In this document: positions 53,544 to 63,660 of the stretch, piece after piece
How positions within the stretch are numbered: the stretch's first letter is position 1
Layout: every line of letters begins with the position of its first letter
Assembly: GCF_007845645.1 (NCBI RefSeq)
Contig: NZ_VCQV01000004.1
Coordinates: 124,001-188,000 of the forward strand
Length of the DNA stretch: 64,000 nucleotides
Direction of reading: 5' to 3'
DNA from: Leekyejoonella antrihumi
Lineage (GTDB): Bacteria > Actinomycetota > Actinomycetes > Actinomycetales > Dermatophilaceae
Notes under the pieces: model-generated
What the model was told of the DNA's origin: nothing
The model's database searches: none
Seen by the model: the letters and a program-made list of their open reading frames with translations, nothing else
Translations under genes and position numbers: made by a program

Positions 53544-55370
53544 TTAGCAGTCGCCGAGGCGGGTGGTCAGCGTGTCGAGCTCGACCTGCAGCTCGGTCGG
53601 CAGCTGGTCACCGAACTTGGTGAACCACTCCTGGATCTGCGGGATCTCCGCCTGCCACTCCTTCGAGTTGACCGCGAGCGCCTCGGCGATCTGCTCGGTG
53701 GTCAGGTCGAGCCCGTCGACATCCAGTGCCTCCGGTGTGGGGACGTGACCGATCGGGGTCTCTCGCGCGTCGGCCGTGCCTTCGATGCGCTCGACGATCC
53801 ACTTGAGGACGCGCGAGTTCTCACCGAACCCGGGCCACAGGAAGCCGCCGTCGTCGTCGCGGCGGAACCAGTTGACGTAGTAGATGCGCGGCAGCAGGGA
53901 AGCATCGGACTGCTTGCCGATATCGATCCAGTGACCGAGGTAGTCGCCTGCGTTGTAGCCGATGAACGGCAGCATCGCCATGGGGTCGCGGCGCACGATG
54001 CCGGTCTTGCCGACCGCGGCCGCCGTGGTCTCCGAGGAGAGGGTGGCGCCCATGAACGTGCCGTGCGCCCAGTCACGGGCCTCGGTCACCAGCGGAATGG
54101 TGGTCTTGCGACGGCCGCCGAAGAGGATCGCCGAGATCGGCACCCCCTGCGGGTCGTCATACTCGTCGGCGAGGATCGGGCACTGCGTGATCGGGGTGCA
54201 GTAGCGGCTGTTCGGGTGGGCGGCCGGCTCAGTCGAGTCCGGCGTCCAGTCGGCGCCCTTCCAGGAGGTGGCGTGGGCCGGTTCGTTCTCCAGTCCCTCC
54301 CACCAGACGTCACCGTCGTCGGTCAGCGCCACGTTGGTGTAGATGGAGTGGCCGCCCTTGAGCGTGGCCATTGCGTTGGGGTTGGTCCGCTGGTTGGTGC
54401 CGGGGGCGACGCCGAAGAACCCGTACTCGGGGTTCACGGCATACAGTCGACCGTCCTTGCCGAACCGCATCCAGGCGATGTCGTCGCCGAGCGTCTCGGC
54501 CTTCCAGCCGGGGATGGTCGGTTGCAGCATCGCCAGGTTGGTCTTGCCGCAGGCGCTCGGGAAGGCGGCGGCGATGTAGTGCGCCTTGCCCTGCGGCGAG
54601 GTCAGCTTGAGGATGAGCATGTGCTCGGCCATCCAGCCCTCGTCATGGGCGACGGCGCTCGCGATCCGCAGGGCATAGCACTTCTTGCCCAGCAGCGCGT
54701 TGCCGCCGTAGCCGGACCCGTAGGACCAGATCATCCGCTCCTCGGGGAAGTGCACGATGTATTTCGTGTCGTTGCAGGGCCAGGGCACGTCCTGCTCGCC
54801 GGGCTGCAAGGGTGCGCCGACCGAGTGCAGCGCCGGGACGAAGTCGGCCTGTAGTTCCTCCATCTTGGCGAGCACCGGCGCGCCGATGCGCGCCATGATG
54901 CGCATGGAGGCAACGACATACTCGCTGTCGGTGATCTCCACGCCGAACATCGGGTGCTCGGCGTCGAGATGCCCCATGACGAAGGGGATCACGTACATCG
55001 TGCGGCCGGCCATGGAGCCGCGGAAGAGCTGGGTCAAGATTCCCTTCATCTCGTCCGGGTCCATCCAGTTGTTGGTCGGGCCCGAGTCCTTCTCCTCGCG
55101 GGAGCAGATGTAGGTGCAGGCTTCGACCCGGGCCACGTCGCTCGGGTCGGATGCCGCTCGGAAGGAGTCCGGTTGCTTGGTCTCGTCCAGGCGGGTGAAG
55201 GTGCCGGCGTTGACCAACGCATCAGTGACGTCGCGCCACTCCTCGGGCGACCCGTCGACCCAGATGACCCGGTCGGGGGTGGTCAGCTCGGCGACCTCAT
55301 CGACCCACTTCGCGAGGGCGTCATGGGAGGTGCCGGCCTGTGCCGGGGCTGTGGGGGCATTGATCGTCAT
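53544..55370 (-). CDS. pckG: phosphoenolpyruvate carboxykinase (GTP)
   Basis: A 608-residue GTP-dependent enzyme for gluconeogenesis, oxaloacetate to PEP. The kinase P-loop appears as [17 protein letters not shown] with the active-site Cys; other blocks are [30 protein letters not shown] and [19 protein letters not shown]. Length equals the family norm (about 605). A single gene; its 230-bp upstream region contains no gene that I can support. Confidence 0.96.
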   Translation of the reverse strand: MTINAPTAPAQAGTSHDALAKWVDEVAELTTPDRVIWVDGSPEEWRDVTDALVNAGTFTRLDETKQPDSFRAASDPSDVARVEACTYICSREEKDSGPTNNWMDPDEMKGILTQLFRGSMAGRTMYVIPFVMGHLDAEHPMFGVEITDSEYVVASMRIMARIGAPVLAKMEELQADFVPALHSVGAPLQPGEQDVPWPCNDTKYIVHFPEERMIWSYGSGYGGNALLGKKCYALRIASAVAHDEGWMAEHMLILKLTSPQGKAHYIAAAFPSACGKTNLAMLQPTIPGWKAETLGDDIAWMRFGKDGRLYAVNPEYGFFGVAPGTNQRTNPNAMATLKGGHSIYTNVALTDDGDVWWEGLENEPAHATSWKGADWTPDSTEPAAHPNSRYCTPITQCPILADEYDDPQGVPISAILFGGRRKTTIPLVTEARDWAHGTFMGATLSSETTAAAVGKTGIVRRDPMAMLPFIGYNAGDYLGHWIDIGKQSDASLLPRIYYVNWFRRDDDGGFLWPGFGENSRVLKWIVERIEGTADARETPIGHVPTPEALDVDGLDLTTEQIAEALAVNSKEWQAEIPQIQEWFTKFGDQLPTELQVELDTLTTRLGDC

Positions 55371-55604
55371 ATGCGTAAGACCGTCCTTCGATGGGCGAGC
55401 GGCTGGCTCAATCCGGGTCGCCGGAACCCCTGGCGACTTCTCGAACGTACGCCGGAGAATGTGGCGTCACCCGATCCCGCCACGTTCTTCCATGTGACCC
55501 ACATCACATGAAGGGTGGTCTTTGTTGGCTTCCTCGCGGCTCGTCGAATCAACGCGACGTACCCGCTGGTTATCGCACAATCCCGGACATCGCCGTGGTG
55601 AGGA

Positions 55605-56066
55605 TTAGGCGATGAATCGGTCCGCCGAGCCGTCGGCGGGAGACGGGCCCCGAGTCCGCCTTCCGGCAACCCCGGCATGGAAGAACCCGATCGCGGACAA
55701 GGCGGCCCCCAGGCCCTCGGCGACCGCACTGGTGCTCTTCTTGGCGAACCAGATCGGCTCATACATCGAGGGCACCGGCCCGAATGCCGGCACGTCGACG
55801 TACCTGAAGAGGATCACGGCGATGAAGGCGCTACCCGCGACGACGAACGCCGCGGCGAAGGTGGCCCGGCTGCCCCACGCGAGCACCAGGAGGGCAACCA
55901 CGAGGGCCGCGATCGCCTCGACCCGGAAGAGGAGGCCCTCACTGAGATGGCCCGGCGCGCTCGCCTGCGCATAGTCGCCTGCCAGCTGCAGGTGCACAAC
56001 CGCGTCTGCGACGAGGCACGCGGCAACCAGGATCCGCAGTCCCGAGCGCAGTACTGGGGTGGTCAT
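55605..56066 (-). CDS. four-helix membrane protein of unknown function
   Basis: A 153-residue protein with about four helices (LRILVAACLVADAVVHLQLA; AIAALVVALLVLAWG; AAAFVVAGSAFIAVILF; EGLGAALSAIGFFHAGV). The layout and the early VVHL segment are typical of uncharacterised actinobacterial membrane proteins often near copper or cupredoxin genes. Its ATG lies four bases from an R2 repeat, and the only good ribosome site (GAGGACC) is part of that repeat. It follows the cupredoxin gene and is likely co-transcribed. Confidence 0.75.
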   Translation of the reverse strand: MTTPVLRSGLRILVAACLVADAVVHLQLAGDYAQASAPGHLSEGLLFRVEAIAALVVALLVLAWGSRATFAAAFVVAGSAFIAVILFRYVDVPAFGPVPSMYEPIWFAKKSTSAVAEGLGAALSAIGFFHAGVAGRRTRGPSPADGSADRFIA

Positions 56067-56069
56067 GAC

Positions 56070-56121
56070 GGGGTCCTCGCAAAGTATCGGAGCGAGCTTG
56101 CGAGCGGAGAACTTTGTGGGG
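56070..56121 (-). repeat. R2 palindromic repeat, copy f
   Basis: GGGGTCCTCGCAAAGTATCG at the left and GGAGAACTTTGTGGGG at the right. It sits in the 58-bp gap between the cupredoxin and membrane protein genes, leaving four bases on the one side and three on the other. Confidence 0.8.
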
Positions 56122-56124
56122 TGG

Positions 56125-56586
56125 TCATGAGACGACCAGGGTGCCGTGCATGTTGGCGTGGTATTTGCAGTGGAACGGGTACTTGCCCGGCTTGGTGGGC
56201 GCCGTGATCGTGGCGCTGCCGCCATTGCTGGGGATCACCGCGTTGAAGAGTCCGGCCGTGTCGGAGGTGACCGTGTGGTTGACGTTGTCGGCGTTGGTGA
56301 CGGTGATCTTGGCTCCGGGTTTCACGCTGGCGGGCACCTGATACGCGAAGCTCTTGATGGTGATCTTCGCCGCCGCCGCAGACTTGGCGGTCGCTGCCGA
56401 AGAACCGCTCGTCGACGGCATCGACGTGCTCGATGGCGTGGAAGCGGCCGAGCTCGACGAGGCACTCGCTGCGGGCGTCGATGCGCTCTGCCCGGCACCG
56501 GTGGATTGACCCCCGCTACTGCAGGAGGCGAGGAGGATGACACTGCAGGTTGCGGCGAGCGCACCCGCTGTCAGTCGAGCAGTCAT
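56125..56586 (-). CDS. cupredoxin (plastocyanin-like) lipoprotein
   Basis: A 153-residue exported protein. The signal peptide ends at the lipobox LLASC; a Ser/Ala/Thr-rich linker of about 50 residues follows; the blue-copper domain starts ITIKSFAYQVPASVKPG. Copper ligands are the His in NADNVNHTVTSD and Cys, His, Met in YPFHCKYHANMHGTLVV. It is probably an electron carrier or copper-binding protein outside the membrane. Operon with the four-helix protein. Confidence 0.9.
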   Translation of the reverse strand: MTARLTAGALAATCSVILLASCSSGGQSTGAGQSASTPAASASSSSAASTPSSTSMPSTSGSSAATAKSAAAAKITIKSFAYQVPASVKPGAKITVTNADNVNHTVTSDTAGLFNAVIPSNGGSATITAPTKPGKYPFHCKYHANMHGTLVVS

Positions 56587-56703
56587 GAGGGTCCGTCCAA
56601 TCGGGTCGGAGGCACACGGAAGATTCCGTCCCCAGGAGTTCGTCACCTTCGGGCGCAGAGATTGGAACCGTGCCTGCCTCGACGGGCCGGCCCGTGCGCC
56701 CCG

Positions 56704-57861
56704 CTACAGCCACCCGCGTTGCCGGAAGATCCGATAGAGGGTGAAGCTGACCAGAAACATCAGCACGATGGCCATGGGATACCCGAACGCCCAGTGCAGC
56801 TCGGGCATGATGCGGAAGTTCATCCCGTAGATGCCGGCGACGACGGTGGGCGCGAAGAGGATGGCCGCCCAGGACGACACCTTCTTCATCTGCTCGTTCT
56901 GCTGATTGCTGACCTCGGCCAGGTGCTGCATCTGCTCGTTCTGCGTCTGCGCGACCAGCGTCGCGTTCAGGGACAGGATGTCGGCGAGCGTATGCCGGAA
57001 CCCGTCAACCCGGTCGGTGACGCTTGTCGCGTGGTCGGCGACGTCCCGCAGGTCGCGCTGCAGCTCCGGATCGGTCTCGTACTTGTCGAAACCCGCCTCG
57101 AGCGCCGTCAGGATCTGCAGGATCCGCCGCGACGCGCGCTGCAGCTCCATCACCTCACGGGAGAGCTGATAGATGCGCCGCGAGACACTGGGATCCGACT
57201 CGAAGACCTGGGTCTCGATCTCCTCGATGTCGTTCTCCAGACCCGCCACGACCGGGGCGTACCCGTCGACGACGAAGTCGAGCACGGCATACAGCACGGA
57301 CTCCGGGCCCATTGCGAGCAGCTTGCTGTCGTTCTCCAGGCGGGTGCGCACCGAGGCGAGGTGTGGCCGATCGGTGTGCCGCACGGTCAGCACGAAGTCC
57401 GGACCGACGAAGAGGTGCAGCTCGCCGAAGCTCACCGTCTCGGTCTCGTCGTTGTAGATCGCCGACCGCAGCACCACGAAGAGAGTGTCGTCATAGCGTT
57501 CGATCTTCGGGCGCTGGTGCGCGACGATCGCATCCTCGACGGCCAGCGGGTGCAGCCTGAATACGTCGGCGGCGTCCTGGATCTGCTGCGGTGTCGGACG
57601 ATACATGCCCACCCATGCCATGGCCTCTTTGTGGTCGGCGAGCATGTGGATGCATTCGGTCAGGCTGTGCGGTGTTTCCAGGCGCTTGCCGTGGGCATAG
57701 AGCGCCTTCTCGACCACCGTCGACTCGACCGGCCGGATCTCCTCGTCGCTCGGGCGCCTGGACTGCAGCGACCGTTCGACCGGCGGTATATCCGGCTCGG
57801 CGCTCGGATGACGGGTCATCATCCGCGTCGGGCGGGGGGCCCGGTTCTTCCATGTCGGCAC
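56704..57861 (-). CDS. corA: CorA family magnesium/cobalt transporter
   Basis: A 385-residue channel protein. A long cytoplasmic domain is followed by two C-terminal helices with the diagnostic GMN motif (VVAGIYGMNFRIMPELHWAF). It mediates Mg2+ (and Co2+/Ni2+) uptake as a pentamer. The start is uncertain: GTG 57861 lies seven bases after a TAGGGT box and would be leaderless; ATG 57822 is the main alternative. Divergent from the MFS gene. Confidence 0.92.
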   Translation of the reverse strand: MPTWKNRAPRPTRMMTRHPSAEPDIPPVERSLQSRRPSDEEIRPVESTVVEKALYAHGKRLETPHSLTECIHMLADHKEAMAWVGMYRPTPQQIQDAADVFRLHPLAVEDAIVAHQRPKIERYDDTLFVVLRSAIYNDETETVSFGELHLFVGPDFVLTVRHTDRPHLASVRTRLENDSKLLAMGPESVLYAVLDFVVDGYAPVVAGLENDIEEIETQVFESDPSVSRRIYQLSREVMELQRASRRILQILTALEAGFDKYETDPELQRDLRDVADHATSVTDRVDGFRHTLADILSLNATLVAQTQNEQMQHLAEVSNQQNEQMKKVSSWAAILFAPTVVAGIYGMNFRIMPELHWAFGYPMAIVLMFLVSFTLYRIFRQRGWL

Positions 57862-57975
57862 GCCATAGACCCTAACCGCGTTCGGGCCGCTGTGGCGGGT
57901 ATGTCGTGAGCTGAGCACGGCTCGCGCACGGCCCCGGCACGGCATCCGGCGCACCCGGCAAGCAGACTGGTCCTC

Positions 57976-59268
57976 GTGCAGCCTCCCCGTCTCCCGAAGA
58001 ACGTCCCGCCCGACGTCTTCGCGATGGCCGGTGTCGCGTTCTGCGTCGCGCTCGGGTTCGGGGTCGTGGCACCGGCGATCCCGCTGTTCGCAGAGCAGTT
58101 CGGGGTCAACGCGGGGGCCGCGGGTGCGGTGGTGTCCGCGTTCGCGCTGATGCGGTTCCTCTCCGGGCTCGGTGCGGGCCGACTGGTGGACCTGCTCGGA
58201 GTCCGGACCTGCCTGATGATCGGGCTGGCTGCGGTCGGGGTGTCCAGCCTGCTCGCGGGGCTCGCCCGCACCTACGACCAGCTGATCATCCTGCGCGGTA
58301 TCGGCGGTGTCGGTTCCGCGGTGTTCGGGGTCGCTGCGATCAGCGTGGTCCTTCAGGTGGCCACCGACCAGACCCGCGGTCGTGCGATGAGCATCTACCG
58401 GTCCGGGTTCCTGACCGGTGGCATCGCAGGGCCCGCGGTCGGCGGGGCGGTGCTCGGCATCTCCTTGCGCGCCCCCTTCTTTCTGTATGCCGGCACGCTG
58501 GCCCTCTCCGCGCTGGTGGCACTGGTCTTCCTCGGCCGACCGGCACGGCATACGACCGCCGCCTCGGCAAGCGGCGAGCCCGCCGACGGCGCGCAACCGG
58601 TCGACGCGGCACTCATGGCGGAGACCGACCCGGCGGCCAGCGCTGTGCCACCCCCCGAAAAGAGCCCGGCGAAGGAGCCACCACCCAAACTCCGTGAGGT
58701 GCTACGCACTCGGGAGTACCAGGCGGCGCTCACCAGCAACCTGGCGATCGGGTTGGCGATCTTCGGCCTGCGCAGCACGATCGTGCCGCTGCTGATCGTG
58801 GACAAGATCGGCGAGTCCGCCGGCTGGGTGGGCTGGGCCTTCCTGGTCTCTGCAATCGTCGAGACCGCGCTGATGTTCCCGGCCGGTCGCTGGAGCGACA
58901 CCATGGGCCGTCGGGAACCATTGGTCGCCGGCGCGTTCGTGTCGGCCGCCGCGATGGTGCTCCTCGGCCTCAGCGGGACGATGCTGCTGGTGATGATCGC
59001 GATGATCGTCTTCGGTGCCGGCTCGGCGTTCCTCGGCACAGTGCCCGGCGCTTTGGTGGGCGACGTCATCGGTGGTCGTGGGGGCACGGTGATCGCGATC
59101 TTCAACATGGCCAGCGACCTTGGCGCGGTGGTCGGCCCGGTGCTTGCCGGTTGGCTGGTGGACAAGGGTTCCTACGGCGCGGCATTCGGGCTGGGCGCCG
59201 CCGTCATCGCGACCGCCGGACTGGCGGGCCTACGCCTGCCGCGTGGGGTGGCCACCGCTGCGACATGA
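57976..59268 (+). CDS. MFS transporter
   Basis: A 430-residue major facilitator with 12 predicted helices and a long hydrophilic central loop (residues about 190-245, Pro/Ala/Glu-rich). Motif A appears as GAGRLVDLLGVRTCLMIG and again as GRWSDTMGRREPLVAG. This drug:H+ antiporter-like pattern points to efflux; the substrate is unknown. GTG start, no strong ribosome site. Divergent from corA. Confidence 0.85.
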   Translation: MQPPRLPKNVPPDVFAMAGVAFCVALGFGVVAPAIPLFAEQFGVNAGAAGAVVSAFALMRFLSGLGAGRLVDLLGVRTCLMIGLAAVGVSSLLAGLARTYDQLIILRGIGGVGSAVFGVAAISVVLQVATDQTRGRAMSIYRSGFLTGGIAGPAVGGAVLGISLRAPFFLYAGTLALSALVALVFLGRPARHTTAASASGEPADGAQPVDAALMAETDPAASAVPPPEKSPAKEPPPKLREVLRTREYQAALTSNLAIGLAIFGLRSTIVPLLIVDKIGESAGWVGWAFLVSAIVETALMFPAGRWSDTMGRREPLVAGAFVSAAAMVLLGLSGTMLLVMIAMIVFGAGSAFLGTVPGALVGDVIGGRGGTVIAIFNMASDLGAVVGPVLAGWLVDKGSYGAAFGLGAAVIATAGLAGLRLPRGVATAAT

Positions 59269-59358
59269 TGCAGTGTCCGGGCACGCCCGGTCGACCGAGA
59301 TTCCACTTGTAAAACCAGTCCTAGGTCCATGATCCAGAGTCGCTCGGAGGCAGTTCAC

Positions 59359-60015
59359 ATGAGCAAACCAGTCATAGCAATCGTCGGTGCGGGCCCCGGC
59401 GTCAGCGCGGGCGTTGCCAGAAAGTTCGGCGGGCACGGATTCACCGTCGTACTCCTTGCCAGAGGCCGGGAGTCGTTGGATCTGCAGGTCGCCGACCTGC
59501 GGGAGCGAGGGGTCGATGCCCACGCGGTCACCGCCGACGCATCCGTGAAAGAGACTCTGGTCACGGCATTTGCCCAGATCGAGTCAGAGTTCGCCGCACC
59601 GGACGTCCTGGTCTACAACGCCGGCGCCAACACGATCAGCGACCCGTCGGACCTGGCGGAAGAGGACCTCCTGGCAGACTTCACCGTCAATGTCGCGGGC
59701 GCCCTTGTCTGCTCGCGCCTGGTGATTCCGCGGATGACCGAGCGCGGAACCGGATGCCTGCTGTTCACCGGCGGCATGCTGGCCTTGAAGCCTGTCGCGT
59801 CCAGGGCCTCCGCTGCGATCAGCAAGGCCGGCCTGCGCAACCTGGCGTTCACGCTTGCCGATGAGCTGGCACCGGCCGGCATCAAGGTGGGCACCGTCAC
59901 CATCGGTGGCGTGGTCAGCCCGGGAACCTTCTTCGACCCGGACCTGATCTCCGAGGCCTACTGGGACCTCTTCAACGGCAGCGACCAGACCGAGATCCTT
60001 TATCAGCCGGCCTGA
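59359..60015 (+). CDS. atypical short-chain dehydrogenase lacking the catalytic Tyr
   Basis: A 218-residue SDR-fold protein. The NAD(P) site is IAIVGAGPGVSAGVARKFG, followed by LVYNAGANTIS (NAG motif) and LLFTGGMLAL. Where YxxxK should be, it reads SRASAAISKAGLRN: the Lys is present but the Tyr is Ala. Proteins of this kind keep the fold and may bind the cofactor without usual dehydrogenase activity. ATG 59359 is used since the Rossmann fold starts there. It converges on fumC across R1 copy C. Confidence 0.83.
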   Translation: MSKPVIAIVGAGPGVSAGVARKFGGHGFTVVLLARGRESLDLQVADLRERGVDAHAVTADASVKETLVTAFAQIESEFAAPDVLVYNAGANTISDPSDLAEEDLLADFTVNVAGALVCSRLVIPRMTERGTGCLLFTGGMLALKPVASRASAAISKAGLRNLAFTLADELAPAGIKVGTVTIGGVVSPGTFFDPDLISEAYWDLFNGSDQTEILYQPA

Positions 60016-60043
60016 TCGGGCCGGAACCTGGCGGCGCCGCTTC

Positions 60044-60113
60044 CCGCCGAGTGGAGTACCGAGTGGCGTAGTTGTTTGTGCTCCACTCGAGAGATAAGTG
60101 CTCCACTCGGCGG
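60044..60113 (+). repeat. R1 nested palindromic repeat, copy C (intact)
   Basis: Outer arms CCGCCGAGTGGAG (60044-60056) and CTCCACTCGGCGG (60101-60113) pair perfectly; an inner CCGAGTGGCG/GTGCTCCACTCGAG pair is imperfect. It fills the gap between the convergent SDR and fumC genes (stops at 60015 and 60126), so it may stop transcription from both sides. Confidence 0.85.
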
Positions 60114-60125
60114 ATGGGTTGCCGG

Positions 60126-61520
60126 TCAGCCGAGGTGGGTCATCGACAGCACGTCGAGAGCCTGGTCGAGCTGCTCCTGCGTGATCGCGCCGTTCTCCAC
60201 GTGACCCCGCTCGATCACGACCTCGCGGATCGTCTTGCGCTCCTTGAGGGCCTGCTTGGCGATCTTGGCCGACTCGTCGTAGCCGAGGTAGTGGTTCAAG
60301 GGAGTGACGATCGACGGTGATGACTCGGCATACTCCCGGCAGCGCTCCTCGTTGGCGGTGATGCCGTCGACGCAGCGGTCGGCAAAGACGTTGGAAACAT
60401 TGGTGATCAACCGGATCGACTGCAGCAGGTTGCTCGCGATCACCGGCAGCATCACGTTGAGCTCGAAGTTGCCGGCCGCCGCGCCCCAGGCGATCGCCGC
60501 GTCGTTGCCGACGACCTGCGCGACGACCTGCACCATCGCCTCGGCCAGCACCGGGTTGACCTTGCCCGGCATGATCGACGAACCGGGCTGCAGGTCGACC
60601 AGGAAGATCTCGGTCAGACCCGTGCGCGGGCCGGAGCCCATCCAGCGGATGTCGTTGGCGATCTTGTTCTGCCCAATCGCGATTGTGCGCAGCACACCGG
60701 ACAGCTCGGCGAGGGCGTCGCGTGCACCCTGCGCCTCGAAGTGGTCCCGCGCTTCGGTGAGGGGCAGGTCGAGGTCGCTTGCGAGCTGCTGGATCACCTT
60801 GGCGGCCAAGCCGGCCGGGGCGTTGATGCCGGTGCCGACGGCGGTGCCACCGAGCGGCAGCTCACCGACTCTCGGCAACGCATCCCGCAGCCGCTCGACA
60901 CCGTGACGGACCTGTGCGGCATACCCGCCGAACTCCTGGCCAAGCGTGACCGGGGTGGCGTCCATCAGGTGGGTGCGACCGGACTTCACGACGGTCTTGA
61001 ACTCCTCTGCCTTCGCCTCCAGGGACTTTGCGAGGTGCTCGAGGGCCGGGATGAGGTCGTGGCTGACGGCCTGGGTCGCGGCGATGTGGATGGCCGACGG
61101 GAACTGGTCGTTGGACGAGAACGGGTCGTTCACGTCGTCGTTCGGGTGCACGTTGGTGCCCAGGCGCTCCTGCGCGAGCGTGGCGATGACCTCGTTGGCA
61201 TTCATGTTGGACGAGGTCCCGGAGCCGGTCTGGAAGATGTCGATCGGGAACTCCGCATCCCAGTCGCCGCGTGCGACCTCGGCGGCAACCTCCTGGATGG
61301 CCTTGGCCTTGTCGGAGTCGAGCACGCCCTCACCGGCGCGCACGGTGGCGGAGGCACCCTTGATCGAGCCGAGGGCACCGATCAGTGCCCGCTCGATGGG
61401 CTGACCAGAGATCGGAAAGTTGTCGACGGCTCGCTGGGTCTGGGCCTGCCATTTGGCCTGCGCGGGCACCAGCACCTCGCCCATCGAGTCGTGCTCGGTC
61501 CGGAACTCCTGCTCACCCAT
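60126..61520 (-). CDS. fumC: fumarate hydratase, class II
   Basis: A 464-residue TCA-cycle enzyme interconverting fumarate and malate, iron-free tetramer. Signature [15 protein letters not shown], substrate sites [15 protein letters not shown] and [18 protein letters not shown] (catalytic His). Length matches the family. It begins [17 protein letters not shown] terminator lies just upstream, isolating it from the thiolase operon. Confidence 0.96.
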   Translation of the reverse strand: MGEQEFRTEHDSMGEVLVPAQAKWQAQTQRAVDNFPISGQPIERALIGALGSIKGASATVRAGEGVLDSDKAKAIQEVAAEVARGDWDAEFPIDIFQTGSGTSSNMNANEVIATLAQERLGTNVHPNDDVNDPFSSNDQFPSAIHIAATQAVSHDLIPALEHLAKSLEAKAEEFKTVVKSGRTHLMDATPVTLGQEFGGYAAQVRHGVERLRDALPRVGELPLGGTAVGTGINAPAGLAAKVIQQLASDLDLPLTEARDHFEAQGARDALAELSGVLRTIAIGQNKIANDIRWMGSGPRTGLTEIFLVDLQPGSSIMPGKVNPVLAEAMVQVVAQVVGNDAAIAWGAAAGNFELNVMLPVIASNLLQSIRLITNVSNVFADRCVDGITANEERCREYAESSPSIVTPLNHYLGYDESAKIAKQALKERKTIREVVIERGHVENGAITQEQLDQALDVLSMTHLG

Positions 61521-61570
61521 GTGCTTGCCCTTTCGTCGACTCCCACCAGGCTATGCCGCGGGGTAAGCAC

Positions 61571-61616
61571 AAGGGCAGACGGTCCGCGCGGCATACGGCG
61601 CGGACCGTCTGCCCTT
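61571..61616 (-). terminator. 19-bp hairpin terminator after the thiolase gene
   Basis: Arms AAGGGCAGACGGTCCGCGC (61571-61589) and its complement (61598-61616) pair perfectly with an 8-base loop, six bases after the thiolase stop codon. Confidence 0.88.
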
Positions 61617-61622
61617 GATCGC

Positions 61623-62840
61623 TCAGGAGACGCGTTCGAAGACGGCGGCCAGGCCCTGGCCGCCGCCGATGCACATGGTCTCCAGGCCGTAGCGCACCTG
61701 GCGAGCATGCATCTGTCGGGCGAGCGTCGCCAGCATCCGGGCGCCGGTCGCGCCGACCGGGTGGCCCAGCGAGATGCCGGAGCCGAGGATGTTGGTGTGC
61801 TCGCGGTCGGCGTCGGTGAAGCCCCACTCCTTCATCACCGACAGCGCCTGTGCGGCGAACGCCTCGTTGAGCTCGATCAGGCCCATGTCGGCCAGGGTGA
61901 GACCGAGCCGGCCGAGCACCTTGGCGGTGGAGGGGACCGGCCCGATGCCCATGGTCTTGGGCGGAGCACCGGCGACAGCCCAACCTGCGAGTCGGACAAG
62001 CGGTTTGAGCCCGAGCTCCTGTGCCTTCTCGAGAGTGGTGACGATGCAGAGCGCCGCCGCGTCGTTCTGTCCGCTGGCATTGCCGGCGGTCACTGTGGCG
62101 TCGGGGTCCTGTCGGCGCATGATCGGCTTGAGCGCGGCGAGCGACTCCATCGTCGTGTCGGCACGCGGGTGCTCGTCCTTGGTGATCACGGTGTCGCCCT
62201 TGCGCGATGTGACCGTGACCGGCACGATCTCGTCCTTCAGTGCGCCGGACTCTTGGGCGGCTACTGCTCGGCGATGTGACTCCACGGCAAGCGCATCCTG
62301 CGCCTCGCGGGTGATTCCGTGCTCGCGGCGCAGGTTCTCAGCGGTCTCGATCATGCCGCCGGGCACCGGGTAGTTCTCGCCGCCGGCGGTCTGCCGCGCT
62401 CGCACGAGCTGGTCGTGCACCGCGATGCCGCCGCGGGCCCCGCCCCAGCGCATGTCATTGGAGTAGAAGATCGCGTTGCTCATCGACTCGACGCCACCGG
62501 CGACCGCGAGATCCATGGCCCCGGTCTGCACGGCCATTGCGGCGTTGATGACGGACTGCAGGCCGGACCCGCAGCGGCGATCGAGGTGATAGCCGGGGAC
62601 CTCCACGGGCAGCCCGGCATCCAGCGCGATGACCCGGCCCATCGCGGGTGCCTCGGGGGAGCTGTTGCCGTTGCCGACGATGACATCCTCGATCAGCGCG
62701 GGGTCGATCTGGGTGCGCTCCAGCAGAGCGCGCAGGACCGTGGCACCCAACTGGGTGGCTGTGACCGTCTTGAACACCCCGTCATACCGCCCGATCGGGG
62801 TGCGGATCGGCTCGCAGATGACGGCTTCACGGGTGCTCAC
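61623..62840 (-). CDS. acetyl-CoA C-acyltransferase (thiolase)
   Basis: A 405-residue thiolase. The nucleophile Cys is in [14 protein letters not shown], the His in [14 protein letters not shown] and the second Cys in [14 protein letters not shown], with [16 protein letters not shown] before it. It can cleave 3-ketoacyl-CoA or condense acetyl-CoA. GTG 62840 overlaps the preceding SDR stop (GTGA), so reductase and thiolase are translated together, either for fatty-acid turnover or a PhaA/PhaB-like pair. Confidence 0.93.
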   Translation of the reverse strand: MSTREAVICEPIRTPIGRYDGVFKTVTATQLGATVLRALLERTQIDPALIEDVIVGNGNSSPEAPAMGRVIALDAGLPVEVPGYHLDRRCGSGLQSVINAAMAVQTGAMDLAVAGGVESMSNAIFYSNDMRWGGARGGIAVHDQLVRARQTAGGENYPVPGGMIETAENLRREHGITREAQDALAVESHRRAVAAQESGALKDEIVPVTVTSRKGDTVITKDEHPRADTTMESLAALKPIMRRQDPDATVTAGNASGQNDAAALCIVTTLEKAQELGLKPLVRLAGWAVAGAPPKTMGIGPVPSTAKVLGRLGLTLADMGLIELNEAFAAQALSVMKEWGFTDADREHTNILGSGISLGHPVGATGARMLATLARQMHARQVRYGLETMCIGGGQGLAAVFERVS

Positions 62841-63574
62841 ATGAGCCTCCCGCCGGTGATCTCCATGACGGTGCCGGTCATGTAGGACGACAGGTCGCTG
62901 GCGAGGAAGAGCGCCACGGAGGCGACCTCGGAGGGTTCGCCGACCCGTCCCATGGGGATCTCGGCCATCTTCGCGTCCCACGCCTTCTGCGGCATGGCTT
63001 CGGTCATGGCGGTGCGAATCAGCCCTGGTTGCACGGCATTCACGCGGACGCCCTTGAAGGCGACCTCCTTGGCGGCGGCCTTCGTCAGTCCGACGATGCC
63101 GGCCTTGGCGGCGGAGTAGTTGGTCTGGCCGATGAATCCGACCTTGCCGGAGATCGACGACACGTTGACGATCGCGCCGTGCCCCTGCTCGCGCATGATC
63201 GCGGCGGCGGTCCGGGTGCCGTTCCAGGTGCCGCGCAGATGCACCTGCATCACCACATCGAAGTCGTCGCCGGTCATCTTGCGCATGGTGGCGTCGCGGG
63301 TGATGCCCGCGTTGTTGACCATGACGTCCAGCGAGCCGTAGGCCGTGACCGCGGCCTGGCAGGCCGCCTCGACCTGTTCCAGGTCCCGCACGTCGCACGC
63401 GACGCCGGTGGCTTCGCCGTCCAGCTCGCTCGCGGCCTTGCTGGCGGCCTCCTGCTCGAGGTCGGCAATCACCACCTTCGCGCCATGCTCGACGAAGGTG
63501 TGTGCGATCGCCAGGCCGATGCCCTGGGCACCGCCGGTGATCAGCGCGACCTTGTCTTTCAGGAGACCGTCCAT
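62837..63574 (-). CDS. 3-oxoacyl/acetoacetyl-CoA reductase, SDR family (FabG/PhaB-like)
   Basis: A 245-residue classical [21 protein letters not shown] is the NADP(H) loop, [14 protein letters not shown] the NAG motif, [12 protein letters not shown] the Ser and [12 protein letters not shown] the YxxxK. Cofactor preference is not certain. Coupled to the downstream thiolase by a 4-bp overlap; together they would interconvert 3-hydroxyacyl-CoA, 3-ketoacyl-CoA and acetyl-CoA. Confidence 0.92.
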   Translation of the reverse strand: MDGLLKDKVALITGGAQGIGLAIAHTFVEHGAKVVIADLEQEAASKAASELDGEATGVACDVRDLEQVEAACQAAVTAYGSLDVMVNNAGITRDATMRKMTGDDFDVVMQVHLRGTWNGTRTAAAIMREQGHGAIVNVSSISGKVGFIGQTNYSAAKAGIVGLTKAAAKEVAFKGVRVNAVQPGLIRTAMTEAMPQKAWDAKMAEIPMGRVGEPSEVASVALFLASDLSSYMTGTVMEITGGRLM

Positions 63575-63660
63575 GGGTGAACCTTTCCGCCGACGACGTT
63601 GTCGGTGTCCAGTGTCCCAGAGCCCACGCGAACGAGCGTCGGTGGTGCTGTCTGACGGGG

